Source: Salvelinus alpinus
Lineage: Eukaryota; Chordata; Actinopteri; Salmoniformes; Salmonidae
DNA: 64,000 bases
Assembly: GCF_045679555.1 (NCBI RefSeq)
Contig: NC_092110.1
Span: 3,673,390 to 3,737,389 of the forward strand
Direction: 5' to 3'
A model generated the notes under the pieces. It did no database searches. It was not told the DNA's origin and saw only the letters and a list, made by a program, of their open reading frames with translations. Positions 1 through 37,642 of this stretch are shown piece after piece. A program made the position numbers and the translations under genes. The number at the start of each line of letters is the position of its first letter. Within the stretch, counting starts at the first letter, position 1.

Positions 1-1478
1 CATGGAACGTACGCATCCCTGCCAAGCCTACAATCACCATCACACCACACGGTACGTTCTGTTTTACACACAGACATACCACCAAGGGTCTCAATGCACC
101 TTAGGGGGGGGAAAAGATGGATGGAAACAGCACAACATAGGGAAGCCGATGTGCGTTAGACCTTTAAACAAGTTAGCATTCACAAGGCTGCAGGGCCAGA
201 CGGATTACCAGGACGCATACTCTGAGCGTGTGCTGACCAGCCAGTGTGTACACTGACATTTTCAACCTCTTCCTGACCCAGTCCGTAATATCTACATGTT
301 TCAAGCAGACCACCATAGTTCCTGTGCCCAAGAACGCCAGGGTAACCTGCCTAAATGACTACAGCCCCATAGTACTCACATCTGTAGCCATGAAATGCTT
401 TGAAAGGCTGGTCATGGCTCGCATCAACACCATCATCCCAGAAACCTTGGACCCACTCCTATTCGCATAGCTCCCCAACAGATCCACAGTTGACGCAATC
501 TCTATTGCACTTTTACACTTTCCTTTTCCACCTGGACAAACGAAACATCTACATGAGAATGCTGTTCTTTGACTGCAGCTCAGCATTCAACACCATAGGG
601 CCCTCCAAGCTCATCACTAAGCTAATTACCCTGGGACTGAACATCTCCCTCTGCAACCGGATCCTGGACTACCTGACAGGCAGCCCCCAGGTGGTGAGGG
701 TAGGCAACAACATATCCGCCACACTGACCCTCAAAACGAGGGCCCCTCAGGGCTGCGTGCTTAGTTCCCTCCTGTACTCCCTGTTCATCCACGGCTGTGT
801 GGCCATGCACGACTCCAACGCCATCATTAAATTTGCCGACGACACAATGGCGGTAGGCCTGATCACCGAAGACGATGAGACTGCCTATAGGGAGGAGGTC
901 AGAGACCTGACAGTGTGGTGCCATGACAACAATCTCTCCCTCAACGTGAGCAAGAAAACGGGGCTGATCGTGGACTACAGGAAAAGGAGGGCCGAGCACA
1001 CTCACATTGACAGCGCAGTAGTGGAGCAGGTCGAGAGCTTTAAGTTCCTTGGTGTCCACATCACTAGGAACCTATCATGGTCCAAACACACCAACACAGT
1101 TGTGAAGAGGGCATGATAACGCATATTCCCCCTCAGGAGAATGAAAAGTTTTGGCATGGAACCTCAGATCCTCAAAAAGCGCTACAGCTGCACCATCGAG
1201 AGTATTCGGCTTCTGATCGCAAGGCGCTATAGAGAGTAGTGCGTATGGCCCAGTACATGACTCGGTACTGGTACCTCTTGTATATAGCCTTGTTAAAATT
1301 ATTTTGTGTTACTATTTTTCCTTTAGTTTATTTAGCAACTTTTTAAAACTTTTTTTCATCTTTGCAATGTTGGTTAAGGGCTTGTAAGTAAGTATTTCAC
1401 GGTGAGGTCTACACCTGTTGTATTCAGCGCATGTGACAAATACAATTTCCAGCGCGTGTGACAAATACAATTTCATTT
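1..1478 (+). mobile_element. Decayed non-LTR retrotransposon (LINE), RT part and 3' tail
   Basis: This is the 3' half of a LINE. Translated pieces at 246-470 and 400-1116, in shifted frames, carry reverse transcriptase blocks: PVPKNARVTCLNDYSPIVLTS, the FDCSSAFNTI block, the APQGCVLSSLLYSLF block, and the catalytic FADDT at about 829-843, followed by the thumb region SFKFLGVHITRNLSWSKHT. Frameshifts and stops make it non-functional. The 3' UTR ends in the ACACCTGTTGTATTCAGCGC and GTGACAAATACAATTTC tail; a 25-bp piece of that tail is tandemly duplicated (1425-1449 and 1450-1474). The same LINE type recurs at 4766, 48,298, 50,935 and 54,170. It lies in a stxbp5 intron. The 5' part is outside the window or lost. 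Confidence 0.9.
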
Positions 1479-1601
1479 GAGCACGCCTAAATGAGTTCTG
1501 ATAGACTATATGTTTATGTGGGCATTTAAATACATGTTTACTAGTTCTATTAATCAGTGTACAGAAAATAAAAACATTTTGTGTGCAAAATGACATCTCA
1601 G

Positions 1602-26777
<25,176 letters not shown>

Positions 26778-26945
26778 TTGCAGCGAGAGGAGAGAGTGGG
26801 ACTCAGTTGTCTGCTCGCACCACTTCATCTACAGGAGATGCAGCTCCTCCTCTTCTTCATCTCTCTGCAGGAGGAAGTGTTATCTAACAGACTGATGCCT
26901 TCCTCCTAGCAGCACAATAAAACACTCTGCATTACCTCAGTCACC
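26778..26945 (+). other. stxbp5: stxbp5 3' UTR with poly(A) signal
   Basis: AATAAA at 26,916-26,921, about 140 bases after the stop, is the first good poly(A) signal. Another (AATAAA at about 28,684) could end a longer form. The choice needs transcript data. Confidence 0.6.
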
Positions 26946-28715
26946 TGGTTACCAATGAGGAGGAGTAGACTAACAGACAGACTGACAGACTTAGAAGGAA
27001 CAGAGGAGGAAAATTATTCTGAATGTTTCTTTCTATGTCATCTGAAAGAGATTATGTTCATTTCCTTTAACACACCAGAGGAGAGGAGACTAAATGTATG
27101 GGGCTGCTCCTGTGTTTTATCAGTCATGTTCTCAGCTGCTTTGTTGTCCATGAGGTAAGATAATTCTACTCAAAATGAGCACCGTTAGGTTGCCTGTGAT
27201 TACCTGTGCAGTGTCCAGGTGAGGTGATGCCTGCTCTTCAGTGTCAACCAATCGCAATGGACCTCTAAGGGGAGTCTCCTGTGTGTGGAGGAAGCTCCAT
27301 GGAAACCACAGTCAGTGGAGCCAGCTCTCTGCTCTTGAAGTCTCAATATCTATAGCAATGGTTATGAAAGGATGAATCAGTGATTGATTCACCCCCTCTG
27401 TGTTTCGTCTCAAGTCCTTTTTTTCTACTGATTTGTGTCTTTCATGCAAGTCTTCATTTGTCATCATTATTTGAGACCGTTTTTGTTTTTCAGGAGCCCA
27501 TCCAACCACTTAATTAACCATGAGTTTATTGACCAATTTATTTACCATGAGTTCTTATCACACCATCATTATAACTTGTCTTTTCTCCTACTTACAGTAG
27601 GCCTGGTTATACGTTATTATCACGGTTAGTTTTCCAATCAGATTTGTTTTGAAGCAGGAAGTAATACTATACAGTTCCCATGTTTGTTTGCTGAAAGGTA
27701 AAAGTTGAACTGGTTATCATGGAGAGTAAGTTATCAGCTGTTGTGTGTGCCTAGTGAAAATATTACAGGCTCTTACTGAACCCACTAGACAAAATTAAGT
27801 CTTGACATTAATATGACCAAAACGGGAAGGATTAGTATGTTGAAAACACTTTGCAGCTGATACTGTATATAGTTATATCATACTAATAGAGGTATGGCCA
27901 TAGAATGACGTCAGTGCCAGCTTTGTATTTTTGTTCTGGACTCATGATTGGCTGAGAGATAGAGTTGAGAGTAATGTACAACGGAATAGGGTGAAGTTGC
28001 ACCTAGATGCTGATCTTGGGTCAGTTTAGCATTTTCCTCACTAATGGTTAGGATTGGGGGAGGGGTTCTAGCTGATCCTAAATCTGTACCTAGGGGAAAC
28101 TAAAGGCCTACAACTCTTCCTCAGCATACTAAACAATGTGGTGATATTGCAGTACTGTATACAGGTTGGATTACTCTCTGAGTCGTCTCACAATCCTTTG
28201 AGATACTGATTCTAAATCTGACAATTTGATTCATTCCACTCATGGCTTATTCATTTTAAATTGTTTTTCATGTTTAGAAAAGAAAGCATGTCTGTTCCAT
28301 CCCAAGGATACAGATATAAGATAGCTGTCTTTGTATTCGTAGCGTCAGTTGAAGAAGTGACCAAGTACCACTTGATGTGTGGTCAAACATTCATTGGTCA
28401 TTATTCTCTGAATCAACCGCTATCTTACAGACAACTTTCTTCCGCCTTTGCTTATCATGACGCGTATATGCTAACCTCTACCTATGTATGTGTATATCTG
28501 TGTTTGTGAACGTACATATATTCAGATATGTGTATGGGCACATATTTATACTTACAGTATATATTTTTCCATAATGGTGTTTTTCAGCGCGATTTTTTTT
28601 TAGCCCCGTGCAAGGAGATGCTGCCATTTGAGTTGAGGTAGACGCGTTTATCTTATGTTCTTTATTTTCCAAATGATTTTCCAAATAAAAGACTACAGAT
28701 TGTTTTCACCCCAGC
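26946..28715. other. Intergenic DNA or extended stxbp5 3' UTR, no gene seen
   Basis: No conserved coding segment. It could belong to a longer 3' UTR ending near the AATAAA at about 28,684. Confidence 0.5.
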
Positions 28716-29001
28716 CAAAAGTTGTAAATAAATGAGTAGTGCGACAAGACAACTGGAGACACATCTGATAGTGTTGGTTCGGGGAAAATGACACAGGATC
28801 TGTCCCAAATGGCACCCTATTCAAAAGTAGTGCACTACATAGGGAAAAGGGTGCCATTCAAAAGTTGTAAATAAATGAGTAGTGCGACAAGACAACTGGA
28901 GACACATCTGATAGTGTTGGTTCGGGGAAAATGACACAGGATCTGTCCCAAATGGCACCCTATTCAAAAGTAGTGCACTACATAGGGAAAAGGGTGCCAT
29001 T
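28716..29001 (+). repeat. Exact 143-bp tandem duplication
   Basis: 28,716-28,858 and 28,859-29,001 look identical by eye, each starting CAAAAGTTGTAAATAAATGA and ending AAAGGGTGCCATT. Each copy contains a piece of the TGGCACCCTATTC foldback MITE, and CAAAAG microhomology is present at the junction. Confidence 0.93.
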
Positions 29002-30388
29002 TGGGACTCAGAGACAGGTCAGCAGCCATTTTATTTTCTGACGCCAAAGAGTTACTTAATTATACACTGTTGTCTTGTTTGTCCAAACTCCAACAGTCTG
29101 TCTGGATGTGTTAACTCTATAGACCATACTGTTTGGAAAATGGTGGAGCAGCTTCTCCATGCTTGTCACTCCCTAACCTTGTAACTTGCCACATTACATC
29201 ATGTACCTGTGTGCAGAAGACCCAGGAAAAGTAGATTTTCATTTGTCCGGATGTGTTATTTCTCGTACTACCGAGCTACGTATATTGTAAAGAGCTGTTG
29301 TGTGGTTTTGCACTGTTTCGTACCTTGAACCACTTGTTTGTTTTGTTTATATTTTTCCTTTTTCTTGTTTATTTCTCTGAGGGACCAAAACATGATGGAA
29401 ACGTTAACCGTGTCATTTCCAAGTAATATACAGACTTGCTTCACTTTCGGATTTGTTTTCATTGCCAGTTAATGATGTTCTAATAGATTTATATATTTGA
29501 AAAAATATTATTTTAATTTCAATATTCCATATTAATACTTTTAATATAATTTAAGAATAGAATGGTGCATTTTAAGACGACACATTTTTCTCAAACAATG
29601 GTTGTACATATTGCCCAATATTCAAACATGAAAATAAACATTTCTGTTGATCTATTAAATGTGTGCATCTCAGAATCCGATAGATCCAGTTTTTGGAAGA
29701 TTGTCTGAGGGTGATTTCTCTGGATGGGCTCCCAGTATATTTTAATCCACTAAAAGCCATTCAGTCAGGTCACAATATATTTGAAGTCCTTGTTCTCTTG
29801 CACTTAGGAGGATGCATGAACTTTTAATGTTTACAGACTTGAAAGAACCATGTATTTGATCTACGGTCTATTGCAACCTATCTTGATTGACCACAAATTC
29901 ATGAAGTTTCTTATCAGAAATATCCATCAGTTGAGCTGAGTGTGGTAAATGTTTGTTTTTCCTCTGGAGTGTGAAAGACTATATTTATTTGCTCCTTGAT
30001 ATCTGTGATCCTTGGGACATCCCTACCCCATTTGAAGTTGACATTTTAAAATGGTAGGGGTTAGGGTTTAGGGTAGGGATGTCCCAATGATTCCAGATAG
30101 CAATAATCATATTTATTTGATGAGATCCATGATTTTGTTTTCCTGTGTTCCCCATACTCCCTTTTCTTACCTAACAGATCTATTGCAACTGAAACAATAC
30201 TGTACACAAACGGCAACCAGGAGAGGCCAAAAGGTTTCTCAACCAACCAACCGCCATACTCGTATGGGATAAAATAGCTGTGTAGTTACAATTTATTGTA
30301 CAGTTTTATAAAGCTGCAATTTCACATGGATGTCTGAATTCATCTGCTGCCACAAATGATGTAGGAAGTATGTAGCTATATAGATATT
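29002..30388. other. Intergenic DNA, no gene seen
   Basis: AT-rich. It holds a small foldback (GGGACATCCCTACCCC at 30,013 against GGGTAGGGATGTCCC at 30,071). No coding or RNA gene supported. Confidence 0.5.
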
Positions 30389-31553
30389 TTTGGCCATGTA
30401 GTGTATGTGGACACCCCTTCAAATTTCAGCCAACGAGACATGCAATCTCCAAAGACAAACATTGGCAGTAGAATGGCCCGTACTGAAGAGCTCTGTGACT
30501 TTCAACGTGGCACCGTCATAGGATGCCACCTTTCCAACAAGTCAGTTTGTCAAATTTCTGCACTGCTAGAGATGCCCTTGGCAACTGTAAGTGCTGTTAT
30601 TGTGAAGTGGAAACGTCTGAGCAACAACGGCTCAGACGCAAAGTGGTAGACTACAGAAGCTCACAGAACGGGACCGCCGAATGCTGAAGCTCATAAAAAT
30701 AATCTGTCCTCGGTTGCAACACTCACTACCAAGTTCCAAACTGCCCCCGGAAGAAACATCAGCACAAGAACTGTTCGTCAGTAGCTTCATGAAATGGGTT
30801 TCCATGGCCAAGCAGCCGCACACAAGCCTAAGATCACCATGCGCAATGCCAAGTGTCGGCTGGAGCGATGTAAAGCTCACCGCCATTGGAGTCTGGAGCA
30901 GTGGAAACACTTTCTCTGGAGTTATGAATCACCCGACCAACATCTGGCAGTCCGACAGACGAATCTGGGTTTGGCGGATGCCAGGAGAACGCTACCTTCC
31001 CCAATGCATAGTGCCAAATGTAAAGTTTGGAGGAGGAGGATTAATGGTCTGTGGCTGTTTATCATGGTTCGGGTTAAGCCCCTTAGTTCCAGTGAAGGGA
31101 AATCTTAATGCTATAGCATACAATGACATTCTAGATGTTTCTGTGCTTCCAACATTGTGGTAATAGTTTGGGGAAGACCCTTTCCTGTTTCAACATGACA
31201 ATACCCCCGTGCACAAAGCGAGGTCCATACAGAAATGGTTCGTCGAGATCTGTGTGGAAGAACTTGACTGGCCTGCTCAGAGCCCTGACCTCAACTCCAT
31301 CGAAAACCTTCGGGATGACTTGGAACGCCGACTGCAATCCAGGCCTATTCACCCAAAATCATTGCCCGACCTCATTAATGCTCTTGTGGCTGAATGGAAG
31401 CAAGTCCCCCAGCAAAGTTTCAACATATAGTGGAAATTCTTCCCAGAAGAGTAGAGGCTGTTACAGCAGCAAAGGGGAACTAACTCTATATTAATGCCCA
31501 TTATTTTGGAATGAGATGTTTGATGAGCCACACACATTTGGCCATGTAGTGTA
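30389..31553 (+). mobile_element. Decayed Tc1-like transposon with one inverted tip
   Basis: Body TGTGGACACCCCTTCAAATT through the right tip TTTGGCCATGTAGTGTA (31,537-31,553). The left side shows the same TTTGGCCATGTAGTGTA (30,389-30,405) in direct instead of inverted orientation, followed at once by TGTGGACACC. The 5' UTR is shortened relative to the family as I recall it. It lies between stxbp5 and samd5. Confidence 0.88.
30473..31494 (+). pseudogene. Tc1-like transposase, frameshifted; first catalytic Asp replaced
   Basis: Start MARTEELCDFQRGTVIGCHL with an HTH region (NKSVCQISALLEMPLATVSA). Later pieces: [64 protein letters not shown] and DWPAQSPDLNSIENL. At the first catalytic site the codons read Trp-Ser-Tyr-Glu, a GAT to TAT change. 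Frames shift several times. Confidence 0.9.
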
Positions 31554-32798
31554 TTATTGTGTAATTGAAAAATAAATGGAAAACTAATCCTACGAACCCA
31601 TTTGACTCAAGTTGTCTTTGTGGCTGTTAACTGATTGAAAATAAATGCCAAATATTTATGCAAGCTGGAATCAAATGTTAAATAACATGAAGGCTATAAT
31701 TGGTGGGTCAAGTAAATCAAAACAAATTATAAGTTGATGGTTTCAATCAGGTGTGTCATCAGAGCAGGGCTGGAGCGAATGCCTGCACCCGTATGCTCAT
31801 TAAAAGTTATGTGTTTTAAGGGAAGATAAAACGTCTCTTGAAAGGAATCATAAATCAGGCGTGGTACAATTTATAAAAAAATATATATTTGTAGCCTACT
31901 GATTTACCTCACTCGACAATTATTGCCTTAATTTTGTGTAATTGATCCCAACTTACATACAATACTGTTAGGCTATGATTTACTTATATTCAATCAGTCA
32001 ACGGTGTGTGTCGGACAGGGGCCGCTAGAGTACAGACAATTCTCACTGGTCATAAAACAACACAGGCAGGCGCAAAGCGAATGCGTTTTGATTGAATGGA
32101 ACTTTGGGAGTCGAAAGCATACTAGACCGAAGAGAAAGTTCAATCGGGAGAGAGGATGCATTGAGCCATGTGCTACAACAAATGTATTGGTATCTGTTGA
32201 TAAGAAGCAGTGATAAATGAAAACCTTTTTAGCTCACATTTAGGTTACCGTCTCGGATCCTCCTGAAGTTTAACTATGTCGCGACTGCCATTGGAAACTG
32301 ATGCAAAGAAACGAACATAAGGTTGAGGAATAGAAACCGACTGAAATTCAGCCTGTGTAGGCGTACACCTATTGCACAATTCCTTTATTTGTCCTTTGAA
32401 ACTCATTGAGTTTTGCTTGGATATCATGCCACGCTTTCTCGTTCTCGCCTGCTTGGATTAATTGATAACCACATGCACCTGCTTGGTTGGATTTTTGGAA
32501 CCTGCACAACATGTAGGCCTATGAAACATTTAGGCAAAAATGTTTATATTCTGAATCGTGAATGCACACGTCTCGGTCATTATTGTAACACTAGTTGACT
32601 TGATTCCTTGGATCTTTCATAAGTGGAATCATCTTGCATGAGCCTGGAACGTTGGACCACTGATGGCGATGACATAGCGGCCGCGGCATATGTAATGTCT
32701 CAAGGATACCGCGCGCCCCTGAAGTTTACGTTTTGGAGATAATACTATTTCTAACAGCATATGCATGGCATACATTGCTCATCATATCGGATATAAAA
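31554..32798. other. Intergenic DNA and likely samd5 promoter / 5' UTR
   Basis: No gene. The last 150 bp contain a GCGGCCGC site and GCGCGCCCC, more CpG than the surroundings, which fits a promoter-proximal or 5' UTR position for samd5. No TATA box or start site can be fixed. Confidence 0.45.
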
Positions 32799-33326
32799 AT
32801 GATGCGCACCGGCCCAAGCCTTGTCTACGAGTGGCTACAGACTATTCAGCTGCCTCAATACTTGGAGGCGTTTGTGGACAATGGATACGATGATCTGGAA
32901 GTTTGTAAACAAATTGGGGACGCCGATCTTGACGCCATAGGGGTACACTCGCAACACCACCGACAAAAAGTACTCAACGCGGTGAAGAAGTTAAGAGAGG
33001 AGGACAAGAAAAAAGCTCCCGGTCTTTACTTCACGCTCGAGCCTCTGAACCCCTCTCCCCTTAGCCCCTTGTTGGGCACCAGCACCACGCTCATCACAGA
33101 TGGCGAGAATGATTTCCAGTGGTCAAGGTCATGGACAGAATCCAATCAGGAGGAAGTTGGAAATGGAGGTCACCAACAATCACCTTGTCCAACAAACCAC
33201 AATCTAAGTTTAACTGATGATTGTAAAGAGTTGGTGACCAATCCCAAACTGAAACTGAAGGTCTTGATCAGGGATAAACTTGTGAAAGATGGCGTCAACC
33301 TCAATGAGTCGCCATGCACCTATAAG
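32799..33326 (+). CDS. samd5: SAM domain-containing protein 5, exon 1
   Basis: SAMD5 is a small adaptor of ~170 residues in mammals with one N-terminal SAM domain, a helical protein-interaction module related to that of SASH1. The frame starts MMRTGPSLVYEWLQTIQLPQ (two adjacent ATGs; no earlier in-frame ATG before a stop). SAM core: QYLEAFVDNGYDDLEVCKQI, GDADLDAIGV, HRQKVLNAVKKLREED, then GLYFTLEP. A Ser/Pro/Thr-rich variable middle follows, then the conserved NPKLKLKVLIRDKLVKDGVN. The exon ends TAT-AAG|gtaggc, phase 0. The second exon, which in mammals adds a short C-terminus, was not found in the window. The region downstream of stxbp5 on the same strand is the expected place. Confidence 0.95.
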
Positions 33327-33797
33327 GTAGGCTCCTATTTGTCATTCATGATGTTGATTACTATAAGGATTTGTTCAGAGACTGTCACATACAATTACAC
33401 ACTCTTCCCTCTGGGCTTGCTGTGATGAATAGTATGGCCAATTTCTTTGATGGTGCTGTCTACCATCAATTCTGCTCATTCTTTCAGTCAGGATGACTCT
33501 CACTTGTTTGAGGTCTGTGACAGGCTGTCAGAGGACTGAAATATGCATATATTTAGAAAATATATTTACTCAGAAATGATCTTGGTCCTATAGGTCTGAC
33601 CGACACCTGCTAAAGCAACCGTCCGTTGTCCCGAGTGCATTTCATTTAAGTCCTACGGTAAAACGTTATTGCCCTGGCCGGGGTAATAAGCTCATACCCT
33701 TCAGACTCTGACAGCTGCCAATGTTACCTAACAGTATTTTACTGTGGGTGGAACTAATGGCTTCCATTGTGGAGGAGTCTGCCTCCATAGAGAAATA
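33327..33797. other. samd5 intron 1, no exon seen
   Basis: Starts at the gtaggc donor. Nothing coding is recognisable. Confidence 0.6.
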
Positions 33798-34427
33798 CAA
33801 TGCCTTCAGACTTTTTCCACATTTTGATGTTACAGCCTAAATTTAAAATGTAATACATGTAGATTTTTTTTGTCACTGGCCTACACACAATAACCCAGCA
33901 TTGTTTTTGAAATGTATACAAATTAATTACAAATGATAAACTGAAATGTCTTAAGTCAATAAGTATTCAACCCCTTTGTTATGGCAAGCCTAAATAAGTT
34001 CAGGAGTAAAAATGTGCTTAACAAGTCACATAAGTAGCATGGACTCATGGGCACCTATTGGTAGATGGGTAAAAAATAAAATAGCAGACATTGAATATCC
34101 CTTTGAGCACGGTGAAGTTATTAATTACTTTTTGAATGGTGTATCGATACACCCAGTCACCACAAAGATACAGGAGTCCTTCCTAACTTGGTTGTCGGAG
34201 AGGAAGGAACCCGCTCAGGGATTTCACCATGAGGCCAATGGTGACTTTAAAACAGTTACTGAGTTTAATGGCTGTGATAGGAAACTGAGGATGGATCAAC
34301 ATTGTAGTTGCTCCACAATCATAATGTAATTGACAGAGTGAAAAGGAAGCCTGTTCAGAATAAATATATTTCAAAACATGCATCCTGTTTGCAATAAGGC
34401 ACTGAAGTAAAACTGCAAAAAAATATA
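33798..34427 (+). mobile_element. Truncated Tc1-like remnant, inverse orientation to 2064-3478
   Basis: ATGCCTTCAGACTTTTTCCA, then TAAGTATTCAACCCCTTTGT, TTGAATATCCCTTTGAGCAC and GATTTCACCATGAGGCCAAT are complementary to the right half of the 2064-3478 copy. The transposase catalytic part is missing. Confidence 0.85.
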
Positions 34428-35077
34428 ACAATGAGTGTGATTTCCTGGATCGGTGAGCCAGGCACGGCTGTCCAAAATGTCTCTTCTCCTCCAAAAAGTC
34501 GTATTGGAGCTGAGCTGTGTCACAACAGATTAAGAAGACATGCTTAGACTACAGTCTCAGGCAGCATTCTATAGAATGTCGAGAGAACACAAAGCATCAG
34601 CTACTTTGTTGGTTTATTTTTTACTGTCTTTAGCTCCTCTCTGAAAAGATTACATTCGATTTAAAAAAAAAAATTTTTAAACTTATTTACTATGGCTCAG
34701 AGTTTTCACATTGCAATCTGTATTATGTAACATGTTATAACGCCACCACACGCAAGTAAAATTAAACTCCTTCCAAATCCGACTTGGATCATCAGTGCTT
34801 TCCAAACTACAGTGCCACTGATAAGTGACTTGATTATTATCCATAGCATGAGTAGATGCGACGCATGCAGAACTGTGCAGCGCTCTCATGGCTGCTCTGC
34901 ACGCATTTTAAGACGATGTACTTTTGTGCTCCGATTCTCTGCTACATGCCCATAATGTTCATGAAAGATTCAGGGCCTACAAACTGCTAAGTGCAGAGAG
35001 GCACTTTGTGACTCACTACTGACCTTTTGTATGGAAGCACAGGCAAACAGATTGAGGTTTATCTGACTGAAAATATA
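34428..35077. other. samd5 intron, no feature seen
   Basis: Ordinary intron sequence with a short A/T homopolymer tract near 34,660. Confidence 0.5.
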
Positions 35078-35741
35078 CTGAACAAAAATATAAATGCAAC
35101 ATTGTTAAGTGTTGGTTTCATGAGCTGAAATGAAAGATCCCAGAAATGTTCTATACGCACAAAAAGCTTATTTCTCAACTTTTGCACAAATTTGTTTACA
35201 TCCCTGTTCGTGATAATTTCTCCTTTGCCATGATAATCCATCCACCAGACAGGTGTGGCATATCAAGAAACGGATTAAACGGTATGATCATTACACAGGT
35301 GCACTTTGTGCTGTGGACAATAAAAGGCCACTCTAAAATGTGCAGTTTTGTCACACAACACAATACCGCAATTGGCAGGCTGACTGCAGGAATGTCCACC
35401 TGAGCTGTTGCCAGAGAATTGAATGTTAATTTCTCTACCATAAGCCATCTGAACGTCGTTTTAGAGAATTTGGCAGTATGTCCAACCGGCCTCACAACTG
35501 CAGTGACCAGATCAGGACCTCCACATCCCTTTTGTGGGGAATAACTCCTCCTGATTGGCTGGGCCTGGCTCCCCAGTGGATGGGCCTGGCTCCCAAGTGG
35601 TTGGGCCTATGCCCTCCCAGGTTCACCCATGTCTGCGTGCCTGCCCAGTCATGTGAAATCCATAGATTAGGGCCTAATGAATTTACTGAACTGTAACTCA
35701 GTAAAATTGTTGCATGTTGCGTTTTTATATTTTTGTTCGAT
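35078..35741. mobile_element. Non-autonomous Tc1-like element (CTGAACAAAAATATAAATGC)
   Basis: Left tip CTGAACAAAAATATAAATGC with TA before it; right tip TGTTGCGTTTTTATATTTTT then GTTCGATA is its inverse. About 660 bp; no transposase motif. Tandem-like GGGCCTGGCTCCCCAGTGG and GGGCCTGGCTCCCAAGTGG near 35,565-35,605. Confidence 0.85.
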
Positions 35742-36609
35742 ATAGTTATTTTTGGTCCTTTTAGTCGTTTCAAAGCAGCACAGACAGTTTAGACTAATCA
35801 TTGGTTGACCTGATCACTTCCACAGAGGGTTTTATAACAATACATTAAAAGGGAGCAAACAGGAAAATAGTGGAGAAATGGAAGAGCCAGAGATGATAGG
35901 AACCAGAGGCTATGGCAAAAATATGTTTTCCATGTCTGCCATAATCACAGCATCTGTGGGAATTTGATTATGATACCCTAATTGATTAGATTGAACAGTG
36001 GTGTGCTATACAATGTTTGTTTTTGACCTACAGTATTTACATTGTTGATATAACCGCTAACTCTGGCATTGTTTGCTCTTTCATATATCTGCCGATGTCA
36101 AACTGGGTTTTGGAAAAGCACAACCACAGCCAGAGCTTGATCCATGGGCTGTTGATAGCTTTTTGGAACCGAGTCCATTCAGGTCAGCAGTTTAATTCCA
36201 TTAAGTTGGATGATGCAGATATAGGCTACAGGCCAGTTAGAATGATTCATGCTTCCTACAACCGGAGGAGGAACCATAGAATCATTAGAATTGTAGAATT
36301 AGAATCATTCTATGTAAGGGGCTGTGTGATCAATCAGAACTGTTTTACCTGAGTAATAATACATGCGATTAGTGTTATAGTTATGCATGGTAATAGCGAT
36401 GTTATCACAGTGAGAATGGATCTTATTACAAGCCGATCTGACAGCATTATAAAGTAAATGCTGCTGATTTGGACACTGTCCTAATTTGATCATTGAAAAA
36501 TGGGTCTGTATGCTGTAATTGCCTAAAACCTTGGCCTTGTTTCGATGTATGTTCCATAGCAGCACTGCACGATCAATCCTAACTGAGCCCTACAGTTTTT
36601 TGCCTGCCT
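35742..36609. other. samd5 intron, no feature seen
   Basis: AT-rich intron sequence; no repeat end or exon supported. Confidence 0.5.
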
Positions 36610-36665
36610 GGCTATGTTCCAAATGGCACCCTATTCCCTTTTTCTAGTGCACAAATTTTGACCAA
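36610..36665 (+). repeat. Fragment of the TGGCACCCTATTCCC foldback MITE
   Basis: AAATGGCACCCTATTCCCTT and GTGCACAAATTTTGACCAAC match one arm of the 19,899 element; the other arm is missing. Confidence 0.8.
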
Positions 36666-37642
36666 CGCGTCTGGGGGGGGGGGAACAATTTAATACAATT
36701 AGGCCCTCATTAACGACTTAACTACTGCCTGGGGCCTGGAATAGACATTGTGTCTTTATAGAAAATGACAAGCATTGTGAGGCTATTTAAAGTATAGCTG
36801 TAATCTATGTCCATATAATACAATTGCAGCCTCAGGCTCGACTTTCTCACAGCGAAGTTAATCTATGCTGGAATACTTAGCTGCTGTCGGTATTTCTCTC
36901 TTACTATATTGACAAAGACGAGATTTAGAGAAATAAGAACTCATGTGTCATGAAATGTAGCTCGCACAGTTGAGGTTTGAGCAGAACTATATAATGTGGC
37001 CTAGTTGGTTAAGTCTGTTTTTAACTGATTTTCTTCTTTGTTTTTCGGCTGGTGTTTTACAAGGATCCAACAAAGTACATCATGAGATTTCTTCGAATTC
37101 ACGTAGAAAAATGTGCCTTTTGTCATTCTAATGTGAGGCAGCATATGGTAAGTTTTGTCCCACCAGACTCCTGGTGGGACGTATTCCCCCTTCCTCTCTG
37201 TCACAACAATGGGGCACATTACCCCAGAACCCCTCTGCTGCACTGGACTAGCAGTCTGACACATTCTTAGAACAGAATGGCTAACAACAGTTCTACTACC
37301 ATAGAATTAGAATGAGTTCTATAACTTGTAAAGCGCTGCTCCGGAAGGGTTGGCCTGGTTTGCCCTTTGAGGCTCGCAGGACAAGCAGAACCAGCAGGCT
37401 CTTTTGGACAGTCTGGCCCAAGATAAAGCCAAGCTGAATAGGACCTCAAACGGACAAAGCTCTATAGAAACAGACAGATGTCTCTGTCTTTGTTGCAAAA
37501 AATACAGTATTAAATGGACTGTTTGTCTTTCATGCGTTTCTTAAAACAATTGGCTACTTGGCTATACTGTGCTATATGTGAGAGTTGGGCGGTGTCCATA
37601 TTTCCATAACTTCATACAGTGCCTGCGCCATCCCAGGCTATA
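36666..37642. other. samd5 intron, no feature seen
   Basis: Includes a G10 run near 36,673 and a short palindrome GTCCCACCAGACTCCTGGTG at 37,157. No gene. Confidence 0.5.

Noticed and set aside
30055..30080. TTAGGG-like telomeric words
   Set aside because: Only two imperfect copies, within a small foldback; not an interstitial telomere array.
32733..32798. Longer N-terminus for samd5 from an upstream non-ATG codon
   Set aside because: No in-frame ATG upstream of 32,799, and the family starts a few residues before the SAM domain.
36017..36352. 111-codon open frame in the samd5 intron
   Set aside because: No recognisable domain, composition like surrounding intron.
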